From positions 13,561,912 through 13,625,911 of the forward strand of contig JAJEKV010000008.1 in the NCBI GenBank assembly GCA_021234155.1: DNA of 64,000 nt, in the 5' to 3' direction. The notes under the pieces are model-generated. The model ran no database searches. It was not told the DNA's origin and saw only the letters and a list, made by a program, of their open reading frames with translations. Each line of letters opens with the position of its first letter. The first letter of the stretch is position 1. This DNA is from Isoetes taiwanensis (lineage: Eukaryota > Streptophyta > Lycopodiopsida > Isoetales > Isoetaceae). Shown piece after piece: positions 12,064-25,600 of this stretch. The translations under genes were made by a program, and so were the position numbers.

Positions 12064-13526
12064 TTGTCCGGTGATCTTTAAGATCACATGACGAGAAAGA
12101 AAGGAGACTTGAATTTGGCTACTAGGAGAGAATTGCGCATTTAAAAAGCCAAGCTACCAACAAGCAAAAACTCTTCGATTTCACAAAACTTCTGTGAAGG
12201 ATGCACCGAAAATTTGTACTGAGAGCAGCAAGAAGAAAGGGGAAGATGAAGGTGATCGCAAGGGTGATGGCAATGCAAAAGACCCTGATTATAGCAGAAA
12301 TTATAACAGGGTTAATGGCGGATTCTTTGGAGGACAAGAAGACCCCTCGAGAATGGTGGGATCTATGGATGCAATTAGCAGAGAAGAGGGATTGCTACAG
12401 CATACTGAACCAGATCTACAACTTGGCAACAAAAATATGGAGTTCAAGCGAAATACCCAGGTCTTTAAGTGTAGTAGATTGAATTTTACTCAAGCATTTG
12501 CTTATTTTAAGTAATTTAAGTGATGTAAGGAAGTAGGGCTGATCAAGAAGATAATACTTGTTCAAAATCGTAATAAGTTAGTAGATCAGATTTATGATGG
12601 GTAAATTAGCGGTAATTGCTATAATGAACCAAAGATGGATCAAGAATAGCTTTCCATCATGGCAATAAGGGCTAGTCTAAAAGAAAAAAGAGTCCAGACT
12701 TAACTCCAGGCTATTATGATGAAGAATATCGATTTGTGGCTTGCTAAATTGATAAGGACTATAACAGGTTGCAGGGCTTTGTTTCTTTTTTGTTAAGTTT
12801 AAATCTAATCACATATTTGTTATTCTATGTGTTGCAACCAATGAGTTACATAGGGTTGCGAGGTTATTCTTGTGTTTTGCAATTATTTGGATCTTACACT
12901 AAATGAGATTGTAAAATGTATGCATAAGCACATGTAAATTCAATCTGATTTTACGTTTTCCACCATATATGGCGCTTTTGCTTCCATTTGCCATTTGTCC
13001 GGGGAAAATCGGTTTGAGTAGACCTAATTTACCTTAATCTTGTTTGTTAGTTTACAAGGTGGTGAGGGTGATAAGCTTTAAAGATCTTATGACACCGCTA
13101 CCCGGTGGCAAGGCAACCATCTAATGCTTGTTTTTGTTCTTGTGGTGCGTGTAACAAAATCTTTTACTCCTATATGTTCTACGTTTAAAATTAAGCTTCG
13201 ATCTTGAACATGGAATTATAATGATGTATTGATGAAGACAACAACAAGACATGTGGCCTTGACATGGCTAACTCCTAGTATTTTATTTTGCCGCTTAGTG
13301 ACAAACGTTTAGAGCATGACACTTTATGAATAAATTATGATGATTGTTTAAGAAAACCGTATTGGCAAATGCATTATGTTGATTGCAAAGGCATTTAATG
13401 ATTTCTTAAAGATTGATTGGTTTCTATGGTTACCAACGGCTGCATTTGCTTGACCATTAGAGTGCCATGGGGGAAGATTTTCATTAATATTTTGTGTATT
13501 TGATAGTATATGAGATTAATGAGCAT
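12064..13526. other. Unique AT-rich stretch, no supported gene
   Basis: Between the chromovirus and the satellite flank. Two overlapping plus frames (12,194-12,514 and 12,201-12,482) are lysine- and glutamate-rich with no family match that I recognise. Nothing else stands out. Confidence 0.5.
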
Positions 13527-13664
13527 AGGCATCGAAAATATGTTATCATAATGGGAACATAGTCTTGGCCTAAAATTGGACACCGACTTTTTTTAGCTGC
13601 ATATTGTACCAAATTAGTTCCTTGAAAAGGTCTAAAGAGGTAAAAAGTCTGATAACAATTTAAA
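13527..13664 (+). repeat. Left copy of a block flanking the tandem array
   Basis: Starts 'aggcatcgaaaatatg' and ends near 'gataacaatttaaa'. The same ~140 bp, in the same orientation, follows the array at 21,991-22,135 with a few differences. The array therefore sits between direct repeats. Confidence 0.88.
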
Positions 13665-16600
13665 CCCGGTAAACTTTACGAAGAACCAAAGAACCAATAA
13701 ACCACCCACGGTAATCGCAAAACCAAGTAAACCAAGTTTTACTTGGTCTAAACTAGTCTTTTACAAACTAGCTAGTTTTGTCCCAATTTGCCAACGGCGA
13801 CCAAAGTGGAGGACATGTATAAGGCTTTTAAGTTCTACCACGTCGGGGTCATCATCGTATACCCCTAGTAACCAACTTTCAAATATAAGTGACATTGGCA
13901 AGGTTTGAACCCATGACCAAATGAACATTTATTTTTGGCATTACTAGGCCTATACCAACTCACCACACATCCGTTGGGCAAAACTTTGGCCATACATGCA
14001 CACTTTGTAGGCGAGGATTCAATCCCACCTTGAGGAAGTTTTGGATCCTAGGGGCAACTCTAGGGGCATCGTTGAACCCAGCGTCACCAGCCCTAGTGCC
14101 GCCCGCCGCCATTATGACTTTTGGGCATCCTAGGACCCGGAGGGCTTTTAGGCGGTAACGATAAACCAGCCACAGTAATCTGTAAACCAACTTTTACTGG
14201 TTTAGACTAGTCTTTTTACAAACTAGCTAGTTTTTGTCCCATTGCCAACGAGCAGCCAAATGGAGGACATGTATAGGCTTTTAAGTTCTACCACATCGGG
14301 ATCATCATCGTATACCCCTAGTAATCAACTTCCAAATATAAGTGACATTGGTAAGGTTTGAATCCATGACCAAATGAACACTTATTTTGGCATTACTAAG
14401 CCTATACCAACTCACCACACATCCGTTGGGCAAAACTTTGGCCATACATGCACACTTTGTAGGCAGGATACAATCCCACCTTGAGGAAGTTTTCGGATCC
14501 TAGGGGCAACTCTAGGGGCATCGCTGAACCCAGCGTCACCAGCCTAGTGCCGCCTGCCACGTATGACTTTTTGGGCATCCTAGGACGGAGGGCTTTTATA
14601 GGCGGTAACGATAAACCAGCCCGCGATGTCGTAAACCAACTTTTACTTGGTCTAGACTAGTCTTTTACAAACTAGCTAGTTTTTGTCCCAACTTTAGCCA
14701 ACGAAAGCACCAAAGTGGAGGACATGTATAAGCTTTTAAGTTCTACCTCGGGGGGATCATCATCGTATACCCTAGTAACCAACTTCCAAATATAAGTGAC
14801 ATTGGCAAGGTTTGAACCCATGACCAAATGAACACTTATTTTTGGCATTACTAGGCCTATACCAACTCACCACACATCCGTTGGGCAAAACTTTGGCCAT
14901 ACATGCACACTTTGTAGGCGGGGATTCAATCCCACCTTGAGGAAGTTTTCGGATCCTAGGGGCAACTCTAGGGGCATCGTTGAACCCAACGTCACCAGCC
15001 TAGTGCCGCCTGCCACGTATGACTTTTGGGCATCCTAGGACCAGAGGGCTTTTTCACGGTAACCGATAAACCAGCCCACGAATCGTAAACCAACTTTTCT
15101 TTGGTCTAGACTAGTCTTTTTACAAACTAGCTAGTTTTTGTCCCATTTGCCAGCGAGGCAAAAAGTGGAGGACATGTATAGGCTTTTAAGTTCTACCACG
15201 TCGGGGATCATCATCGTATACCCCTAGTAACCAACTTCCAAATATAAGTGACATTGGCAAGGTTTGAACCCATGACCAAATGAACACTTATTTTTGGCAT
15301 TACTAGGCCTATACCAACTCACCACACATCCGTTGGGCAAAACTTTGGCCATACATGCACACTTTGTAGGCGGGGATTCAATCCCACCTTGAGGAAGTTT
15401 TGGGATCCTAGGGGCAACTCTAGGGGCATCGTTGAACCCAACGTCACCAGCCTAGTGCCGCTTTGCCACGCATGACTTTTGGGCATCCTAGGACCCGGAG
15501 GGCTTTAGGCGTAACCGATAAACCAGCCACGATGTCGAAACCAACTTTTACTGGTCTAGACTAGTCTTTTTACAAACTATCTAGTTTTTGTCCCACTGCC
15601 AACGAGAGGCCAAAGTGGAGGACATGTATAAGCTTTTAAGTTCTACCACGTCGGGGATCATCATCGTATACCCCTAGTAACCAACTTCCAAATATAAGTG
15701 ACATTGGCAAGGTTTGAACCCATGACCAAATGAACACTTATTTTGGCATTACTAGGCCTATACCAACTCACCACACATCCGTTGGGCAAAACTTTGGCCA
15801 TACATGCACACTTTGTGGCGGGGATTCAATCCCACCTTGAGGAAGTTTTCGATCCTAGGGGCAACTCTGGGGGCATCGTTGAACCGCGTCACCAGCCTAG
15901 TGCCGCCTGCCACGTATGACTTTCTGGGCATCCTAGGACCAGAGGGCTTTTTACAGTAACCAGTAAACCAGCCACAGTAATCTGTAAACCAAGTTTTACT
16001 GGTCTAGACTAGTCTTTTTACAAACTAGCTAGTTTTTGTCCCACTGCCAACGAGCAGCCAAAGTGGAGGACATGTATAAGCTTTTAAGTTCTACCACGTC
16101 GGGGGTCATCATCGTATACCCCCTAGTAACCAACTTCCAAATATAAGTGACATTGGCAAGGTTTGAACCCATGACCAAATGAACACTTATTTTTGGCATT
16201 ACTAGGCCTATACCAACTCACCACACATCCGTTGGGCAAAACTTTGGCCATACATGCACACTTTGTAGGCAGGATTCAATCCCACCTTGAGGAAGTTTTC
16301 GGATCCTAGGGGCAACTCTAGGGGCATCGTTGAACCCAACGTCACCAGCCTAGTGCCGCTAGCCACGTGTGACTTTTTGGGCATCCTAGGACGAGGAGGG
16401 CTTTTTTTAATAACCAGTAAACCAGCCTAAACCAAGTTTTCTTGGTCTAGACTAGTCTTTTACAAACTAGCTAGTTTTTGTCCCATTTAAACTAGCAACG
16501 AAAGCCAAAAGTGGAGGACATGTATAAGCTTTTAAGTTCTACCACGTCGGGGGGATCATCGTATACCCCTAGTAACCAACTTCCAAATATAAGTGACATT

Positions 16601-19600
16601 GGCAAGGTTTGAACCCATGACCAAATGAACACTTATTTTTGGCATTACTAGGCCTATACCAACTCACCACACATCCGTTGGGCAAAACTTTGGCCATACA
16701 TGCACACTTTGTAGGCGGGGATTCAATCCCACCTTGAGGAAGTTTTTTGGATCCTAGGGGGCAACTCTAGGGGCATCGTTGAACCCAACGTCACCAGCCT
16801 AGTGCCGCCACCGCCAACATGACTTTTTTGGCATCCCTGGGACCAGAGGGCTTTAGACAATAACCGATAAACCAGCCCAATGTCTCTAAACCAACTTTTC
16901 TTGGTCTAGACTAGTCTTTTTACAAACTAGCTAGTTTTTGTCCCATTTGCCAACGAAAGCCAAAGTGGAGGACATGTATAGGCTTTTAAGTTCTACCACG
17001 TCGGGGATCATCATCGTATACCCCTAGTAACCAACTTCCAAATATAAGTGACATTGGCAAGGTTTGAACCCATGACCAAATGAACACTTATTTTTGGCAT
17101 TACTAGGCCTATACCAACTCACCACACATCCGTTGGGCAAAACTTTGGCCATACATGCACACTTTGTAGGCGGGGATTCAATCCCACCTTGAGGAAGTTT
17201 TTTGGATCCTGGGGGCAACTCTAGGGGCATCGTTGAACCCAACGTCACCAGCCTAGTGCCGCAATCCATCCTTGAGGGCTTTTTAGGCAATAACCGGTAA
17301 ACCCGCCCGCGATGTCACGTAAACCAACTTTTCTTTGGATCCTAGGGGCAACAAACTAGCTAGTTTTGTCCCATAAACCAGCAGCCAAAGTGGAGGACAT
17401 GTCGCTTTTAAGTTCTACCAATCAAACTAACATCTTTTTACAAACTAGCTGGATTTTGTCCCCGCCCAACTTCAAAATGGAGGACATGTATAGTTTAACA
17501 TTACCACAGGTTTGAAAATATAAGTGACATTGGCAAGGTTTGAACCCATGACCAAATGAACACTTATTTTTGGCATTACTAGGCCTATACCAACTCACCA
17601 CACATCCGGGGCATCCTTTGGCCATACATGCGGCACTTTGGGCTTTTCAATCCCACCTTGAGGAAGTTTTTTACAAACTAGCTGGATCCTAAACTCTAGG
17701 GCATCGTTGAACCCGTCACCAGCCTAGTGATCATCATGCCATGACCAAATGAACACTTTTTTTTGCGTTACTGATGACTTTTTTGGGCATCCTAGGACCA
17801 TGGAGGGCTTTTTGAGAAAGTTTTAACCAGCTAAACCAGCCACGTAATCAGTAAACCAAGTTTTACTGGGTCTAGACTAGTCTTTTACAAACTAGCTAGT
17901 TTTTGTCCCATCTAGACCAAACTAGCTAGTTTTTGTCCCAGCAGCCAAAGTGGAGGACATGTATAGGCTTTTAAGTTCTACCACGTCGGGGATCATCATC
18001 GATACCCCTAGTAACCAACTTCCAAATATAAGTGACATTGGCAAGGTTTGAACCCATGACCAAATGAACACTTATTTTTTGGCATTACTAGGCCTATACC
18101 AACTCACCACACATCCGTTGGGCAAAACTTTGGCCATACATGCACACTTTGTGGGCGGGGATTCAATCCCACCTTGAGGAAGTTTTGGGATCCTAGGGGC
18201 AACTCTAGGGGCATCGTTGAACCCAACGTCACCAGCCTAGTGCCGCCTGCCACGCGCATGACTTTTTTAAGTTCCACGTCGGGCATCCTAGGACCAGAGG
18301 GGCTTTTTACGGTAACCGATAAACCAGCCCGCGATGTCACTAAACCAAGTTTTACTTTGTCTAGACTAGTCTTTTTACAAACTAGCTAGTTTTTGTCCCC
18401 TTCGCTAACGAAATGACCAAAGTGGAGGACATGTATAGGCTTTTAAGTTCTACCACGTCGGGGATCATCATCGTATACCCCTAGTAACCAACTTCCAAAT
18501 ATAAGTGACATTGGCAAGGTTTGAACCCATGACCAAATGAACACTTATTTTTTGGCATTACTAGGACTATACCAACTCACCACACATCCGTTGGGCAAAA
18601 CTTTGGCCATACATGCACACTTTGTGGCGATTCAATCCCACCTTGAGGAAGTTTTTTTGGGATCCTAGGGGCAACTCTAGGGGCATCGCTGAACCTAGCG
18701 TCACCAGCCTAGTGCCGCCTGCCACGTATGACTTTTTGGGCATCCTAGGACCCGGAGGGCTTTTTTACAAAGAACCAAAAAACCAGCCACGATGTCACGT
18801 AAAACCAAGTTTTACCGGGTCTAGACTAGTCTTTTACAAACTAGCTAGTTTTTGTCCCATCGCCAACGAAAGCACCAAAGTGGAGGACATGTATAAGCTT
18901 TTAAGTTCTACCACGTCGGGGATCATCATCGTATACCCCTAGTAACCAACTTCCAAATATAAGTGACATTGGCAAGGTTTGAACCCATGACCAAATGAAC
19001 ACTTATTTTTGGCATTACTAGGCCTACACCAACTCACCACACATCCGTTGGGCAAAACTTTGGCCATACATGCACACTTTGTAGGCAGGATTCAATCCCA
19101 CCTTGAGGAAGTTTTTGGGATCCTAGGGGCAACTCTAGGGGCATCGTTGAACCCAACGTCACCAGCCCTAGTGCCGCCGCCACACGCATGACTTTTTGGG
19201 CATCCTAGGGACCGGAGGGGCTTTTTAGGCGAGTAACCAAATAAACCAGCCACAGTGATCTGTAAACCAAGTTTTACTGGTCTAGACTAGTCTTTTTACA
19301 AACTAGCTAGATTTTGTCCCACTGCCAACGAGCAGCCAAAGTGGAGAACATGTATAAGTTTTTAAGTTCTACCACGTCGAAGATCATCATTGTATACCCC
19401 TAGTAACCAACTTCCAAATATAAGTGACATTGGCAAGGTTTGAACCCATGACCAAATGAACACTTATTTTGGCATTACTAGGCCTATACCAACTCACCAC
19501 ACATCCGTTGGGCAAAACTTTGGCCATACATGCACACTTTGTAGGCAGGATACAATCCCACCTTGAGGAAGTTTTCGGATCCTAGGGGCAACTCTAGGGG

Positions 19601-21972
19601 CATCGTTGAACCCAACGTCACCAGCCTAGTGCCGCCTGCCACGTATGACTTTTTGGGCATCCTAGGACCAGAGGGCTTTTTACAATAACCAGTAAACCAG
19701 CCACAGTAATCTGTAAACCAACTTTTACTGGTCTAGACTAGTCTTTTTACAAACTAGCTAGTTTTTGTCCCACTGCCAACGAGCAGCCAAAGTGGAGGAC
19801 ATGTATAAGCTTTTAAGTTCTACCACGTCGGGGGGATCATCGATACCCCTAGTAACCAACTTCCAAATATAAGTGACATTGGCAAGGTTTGAACCCATGA
19901 CCAAATGAACACTTATTTTGGCATTACTAGGCCTATACCAACTCACCACACATCCGTTGGGCAAAACTTTGGCCATACATGCACACTTTGTAGGCAGGAT
20001 ACAATCCCACCTTGAGGAAGTTTTCGGATCCTAGGGGCAACTCTAGGGGCATCGTTGAACCCAACGTCACCAGCCTAGTGCCGCCAAACTAGCACGTATG
20101 ACTTTTGGGCATCCTAGGACCGTAGGGCTTTTACAAAGAACCAATAAACCAGCCCGCGAATCAGTAAACCAACTTTTACCGTCTAGACTAGTCTTTTTAC
20201 AAACTAGCTAGTTTTTGTCCCACTGCCAACGAGCAGCCAAAGTGGAGGACATGTATAAGCTTTTAAGTTCTACCACGTCGGGGATCATCATCGTATACCC
20301 CTAGTAACCAACTTCCAAATATAAGTGACATTGGCAAGGTTTGAACCCATGACCAAATGAACACTTATTTTTGGCATTACTAGGCCTATACCAACTCACC
20401 ACACATCCGTTGGGCAAAACTTTGGCCATACATGCACACTTTGTAGGCGGATTCAATCCCACCTTGAGGAAGTTTTGGATCCTAGGGCAACTCTAGGGGC
20501 ATCGTTGAACCCAACGTCACCAGCCTAGTGCCGCCCGCCGCATGTATGACTTTTTGGGGCATCCTAGGACCGTAGGGCTTTAGACAATAACCAACGAAAC
20601 CAGCCACGATGTAATCGTAAACCAACTTTTACTTGGTCTAGACTAGTCTTTTACAAACTAGCTAGTTTTTGTCCCACTGCCAACGAGCAGCCAAAGTGGA
20701 GGACATGTATAGGCTTTTAAGTTCTACCACGTCGGGGATCATCATCGTATACCCCTAGTAACCAACTTCCAAATATAAGTGACATTGGCAAGGTTTGAAC
20801 CCATGACCAAATGAACACTTATTTTTTGCATTACTAGGCCTATACCAACTCACCACACATCCGTTGGGCAAAACTTTGGCCATACATGCACACTTTGTAG
20901 GCAGGATTCAATCCCACCTTGAGGAAGTTTTTCGGATCCTAGGGGCAACTCTAGGGGCATCGTTGAACCCAACGTCACCAGCCTAGTGCCGCCTGCCACG
21001 TCTGACTTTTTGGGCATCCTAGGACCAGAGGGCTTTTTACCTAAACCACCGGTCTAGACTAGTCTTTTACAAACTAGCTAGTTTTGTCCCTTTATCTTCT
21101 ACCACGTCGGGGATGGGCACCCATCCTAGGACCCGGAGGCAAGGTTTGAACCCATGACCAAATGAACACTTATTTTTGGCATTACTAAACCTATACCAAC
21201 CACCACACATCCGTTTGGGCAAAACTTTGGCCAAACCAACTTTTAGGCGGGTCTAGACTAGATCCTAGGGGGCAACTTTTACAAACTAGCTAGTTTTTGT
21301 CCCACCCCAACAATGAAACCAAAGTGGAGGACATGTATAGTGAACCAACTTTTAAGTTCTTTTACAAACTAGTTCTTTTGTCCCACCACGAAAGCCAAAG
21401 GGGATCATCATCGTTTAAGTACCCCCCTAGTAACCAACTTCCAAATATAAGTGACATTGGCAAGGTTTGAACCCATGACCAAATGAACACTTATTTTGGC
21501 ATTACTAGGCCTATACCAACTCACCACACATCCGCTGGGCAAAACTTTGGCCATACATGCACACTTTGTAGGCGTGATTCAATCCCACCTTGAGGAAGTT
21601 TTTGGATCCTAGGGGCAACTCTAGGGGCATCGTTGAACCCAACGTCACCAGCCCTAGTGCCGCCCTATTGCCACGCATGACTTTTTGGGCATCCTAGGAC
21701 CGTATTAGCTTTTACAAAGAATAACGGAGAACCAGCCACGCAAGAATCAGAAACCAAGTTTTACCGGTCTAGACTAGTCTTTTACAAACTAGCTAGTTTT
21801 TGTCCCACCGCCAACGAAAGCAACCAAAGTGGAGGACATGTATAAGCTTTTAAGTTCTACCACGCCGGGGGTCATCATCGTATACCCCTAGTAACCAACT
21901 TCCAAATATAAGTGACATTGGCAAGGTTTGAACCCATGACCAAATGAACACTTATTTTTGGCATTACTAGGC
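13665..21972. repeat. Satellite-like tandem array, about 18 copies of a ~453 bp unit
   Basis: The anchor 'gacattggcaaggtttga' (or a one-base variant) recurs at 13,891; 14,344; 14,798; 15,250; 15,700; 16,149; 16,595; 17,050; 17,526; 18,034; 18,507; 18,965; 19,426; 19,875; 20,327; 20,781; 21,453 and 21,914, with a degenerate copy near 21,139. Most spacings are 446-461 bp. Long parts of the unit are almost invariant, while a few short spots (around 'gccaacgagcagccaaag' and 'aaaccagccacagtaatc') differ in nearly every copy. Two intervals (about 17,280-17,940 and 21,030-21,420) hold unit pieces in shuffled order. The last unit is cut mid-way at 'ggcattactag'. The many ORFs across it are translations of the repeat. 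Confidence 0.96.
13901..13965 (-). promoter_or_regulatory. tRNA-like internal pol III promoter (A and B box) in each array unit, first copy shown
   Basis: On the minus strand, TGGTGAGTTGGTATAGGC (13,965 to 13,948) resembles an A box. GGTTCAAACCT (13,911 to 13,901) resembles a B box, 36 bases further on. Spacing and order fit tRNA-derived SINE heads. The pair is kept in nearly every unit. A second T-arm-like motif, GTGGGATTGAATCC, lies about 75 bases upstream of the A box on the same strand in most units. No cloverleaf folds, so this is not a tRNA gene. Activity is inferred only. Confidence 0.55.
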
Positions 21973-21990
21973 ATCGAAAAATATGTAAAA

Positions 21991-22135
21991 AGGCATCGAA
22001 AATATATTATCATAATGGGAACATAGTCTTGGCCTAAAAATTGGACACCTGACTTTTTTTAGGGCTGCATATTGTACCAAATTAGTTACTTGAAAAGGTC
22101 TAAAGAGGTAAAAAGTCTGGATAACAGATTTAAAA
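21991..22135 (+). repeat. Right copy of the array-flanking block
   Basis: Direct repeat of 13,527-13,664. It is preceded by a short duplication ('gcatcgaaaaatatg') at the junction with the truncated last array unit, and its end directly abuts the poly(T) of the minus-strand LINE. Confidence 0.88.
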
Positions 22136-22137
22136 GG

Positions 22138-22158
22138 TTTTTTTTTTTTTTTTTTTTT
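22138..22158 (-). other. Poly(A) tail of the LINE (T21 on the plus strand)
   Basis: An uninterrupted T run marks the 3' end of the minus-strand LINE, directly beside the flanking block of the tandem array. Confidence 0.85.
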
Positions 22159-22629
22159 GAAAGTAAGAGTTGGTTTTATCATTAATTATGAAATCTCAAA
22201 ATACATAGCAAAAGTATGCTTTTATGAAAAGCATATCAAAAATATAGTCAAATCCAGCAATTGATAACTGAGCGTAAACAGAGTGCAAAATGAGGTCTCG
22301 TGACTTTTTAGGAAGTAGATCAAACAAAGAAAACACCAGTAGGGAGAATGTAGTGAAAGTAGGTAAATAGTAATTCGCTTTGAATCAAGATTGTAGAAGA
22401 TTCTCGAAGGATTATGAACCCGCCAAATAATCCACCAAAAAAGTAAACCGTAACTAAATTAAATAAAAGCCAAAAGATATGCTTCTTGATTTGCAAACAA
22501 GATGGACAGGAATTCAAAGCGGATCCGAAAAGTAAGAGTTGAAGTAGGCATTAAAGGCATCCAGGATCCAAAGAAGTATTGAACAAGGGCCAATCATTAT
22601 AGTAGCAGAGTCGAAACATATCCTTGTCC

Positions 22630-25600
22630 TCAAGAAGAATTAGCAAAGTTGATCCATATAGACCAGCCAAGAATCTTATGGTCGTGAATATAGTGTTCTA
22701 TATCTTGAGAGTCGAGCTTATGTGAAAATTCTAAGTTATTGGTCGATAGGAATTTCCACAAGAGGTGGATCTGGATGACCTCCCTACAAAATATACTCGC
22801 CCACAAGTCTTCACTTTCCTTATTGTAACTCTTACGTCCTCTTTTCATCAGGAAAGACTCCATTGAAGTGGCAATGTCATTTTCCATGACCTGATCCCGA
22901 GATCTCTCGACCGAAGGAGAGTTGCTGAATCAAATTTATTGCTTCCTTCTCCTCGTAGGGAAATTAAGATACTCTAGGATCATCAGAAAGAAATAAGTTA
23001 GAATCCACCACATTTAGATTGGAAGCAAACAAATCAAAGTGACCCCTATACAAACCATAGTCTTCCCATTTCCTGTCAAAATTAGCACCAAATTTCTTTT
23101 TATGTGCAATTTTATCCAGAAGATGGACACATTCTTTTTACCATATAACACTCGATTCCTTGCTTTCCAAATGTTCCAAAGGGCAATATTAATAACCAGA
23201 TCGACAAAATTATTATCATGACTCAATAGGGACATAAGATCCCGATTAATATCAATCCCAAATTTATCCGGAACCAAGACCAAAACCATTTAGGGTACTA
23301 CGAAGAAAAAATATGGCACATGTCCTCGTGCCTATTACAAGCTAAAGGGCAATTAGCAGAAATATTAGGGTTATTTCTGGACATGGAGACCAGATTGTTT
23401 AAACTGCCATTAGCAATGAGCCAAATAAAATAGGAGACTTTTGGAGGACAATATGAATGCCAGACATTATGAAATAGCTTTTTAAGCTGATCATAAGTAA
23501 TAGACCATTTCAAAGATAGCTTTACACCCCTCAATGTTGGAAGTCATGGCATTATAAACATTTTTCACTTTATAATCCCCTTTATCATTTACTCTCCAGT
23601 CACTTTTGCCAGAATTAATAGATAAGTTTGAAAGGAAAGGTTTGATAAAGGAATAAATTTTCTTATCGAGGAGGTGCCTTTAATAATACTTTTCAAATCT
23701 AGTCCACCTAAATGATTCTACCACTTACAAACATGTCTCCGATATAGACAAAACCAGCCTCATGCCATTTCTTAGATCCCGGATGCTTGATAGCTAGAAC
23801 AGAGAATTTTGCTCACCATGATTGGGTTCCGTAAGATTGGAACATCGAATGTAACTCTTCTTTTAATGAAATGAAAATTAGGAGAAATAGCATTCCAAGC
23901 CTTGATGAGATTATGCATAAGAGGGGAAATGCTGGGACCTGGTTTCAGTTGATTGAAGGCAGAATGAGGAAGCAGATGATGGATAGAGGGGTGACCACAA
24001 GGGCGACTTAGAGAAATCCAACACCGATAAAAAATATAAGGTGAGACTGATTCCCATGAATTGCTTTCCAAACAAGCTTGCCAAAGAAGGGATTGAGCTT
24101 GATAAAAAGATTCTTGCAACCTAACCCTCCGTAGACTTTAGGCTTACATATAGAGTTCCAATTGACCGATGACTTCCTTTCCGTGATGAAATTCCTAATT
24201 ATCTTCTCAAGCTCCAAATAAACATATTTGGGGGCTACTAGAGTCAGAGAAAAGTAGACATGAGAACTAGCAAGAACAAAGATTAGCAATGATAGATCTA
24301 CCCGCAAGAGAGAGATAATTCCCATAATTGTTCAAATTTTTTTTGATTCTCGAAAATAATTGATCCCAAAGGCCTTTGATGCTATGATTCAAAGCTATAG
24401 GCAATCCCAAAGAATTTGGTTGCCCGATTAGTAGGCGTAACATTAATACCAGCTAGAACAGGAGTATTGAGGTCACCAATGATCATACTTTTACCCAAAT
24501 TCAATTGGATACCAGAGGCAGCAGAGAATTGTCTTAGAATCTTAAGGAAAACATTGATATTGTGAAGATCAGCATCCAGGAAGGAAAAGGTATCATCAGC
24601 ATATTGAAGAATGGAAATACTATTATCAGAGTTTGGAAGATTCAAACCTTTCAATTGAGCGTAATTTGATAATGAAGAGTGACCTTAGTTAAAAGTTCAG
24701 CAGCCACAAGAAAAGATAAGGAGCTAGAGGACATCCTTGTCTAACTCCACAAGAGAGAGGAAAAAAGCCAGCAGGGACTCGCCATTGATGAGAACTGCAG
24801 AATTGGACCTCGAGTTTAAGCCATGTATAAGATTCATGAGTTTGGGATGAAAGCCCAATTTAGTCATAGCAAAATCCAAGAAATCCCACCTCACGAGTCA
24901 AAGGCTCTTTTAAAATCCAAATTGAGTAGAATACAATTGATTCGAGATTTTGTTCCAATGAAGACCTTCCATAGCAGCCACATAATTATCCAAGATATAT
25001 CTATTTGGAAGGAAGGCTGATTGATTTTGGCTAATATTCGCTTTGAAGAAAGCTCTTGATTCTCATGGCAATGATCTTAGCACAGAGCTTATAAGTAGTG
25101 TTGGTGAGAGAGATGGGTCTCCAAATCAAAACTTGAAGGATGGTCAACTTTAGGTATCAGAGAGATAAAGCCACTGGAAATTGAAGGATGTAAATGATTG
25201 TCATTCCAGAAGGCATGGACAAGGGAGATAACATCATTTTTTAGAATATCCCAGAACTTGATGTAGAATTCAGCAGGAAGGCCATCTGGCCCAGGAGATT
25301 TACCTTTGCTGAAGGAATTTAGAATCTCATAAATCTCATTGTGAGATGGAATGGCAATGATAGCATCGTCCATGATTTCCTTGGCTCAGAAGAATAGAAT
25401 CCACAATGGAAATAAACTCATTAGCTTCTGAGGCCATGTTGGGATCAATTGGCTTGGCACTAAAGATATCCATATATCTGCTCTTGAAGAATTTAGCAAT
25501 ATCAGAATGAGTATTATAATTGTTACCCTGATCATCAAAGAGTCTCAAAGAATGGAGTTTCTAAGAACCCTACTCTTGGCAACCCCAAGAAGAATTTTGA

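Noticed and set aside
13901-13965. True tRNA gene
   Set aside because: Only A- and B-box-like motifs are present; no cloverleaf or paired acceptor stem could be drawn.
13960-19976. Several 60-110 codon ORFs on both strands within the tandem array
   Set aside because: They recur with the satellite period, differ in frame between copies and have no family features; they are translations of the repeat.
13665-21972. CRISPR-like array
   Set aside because: The whole unit repeats without unique spacers, the period is ~453 bp, there are no cas genes, and the context is eukaryotic.
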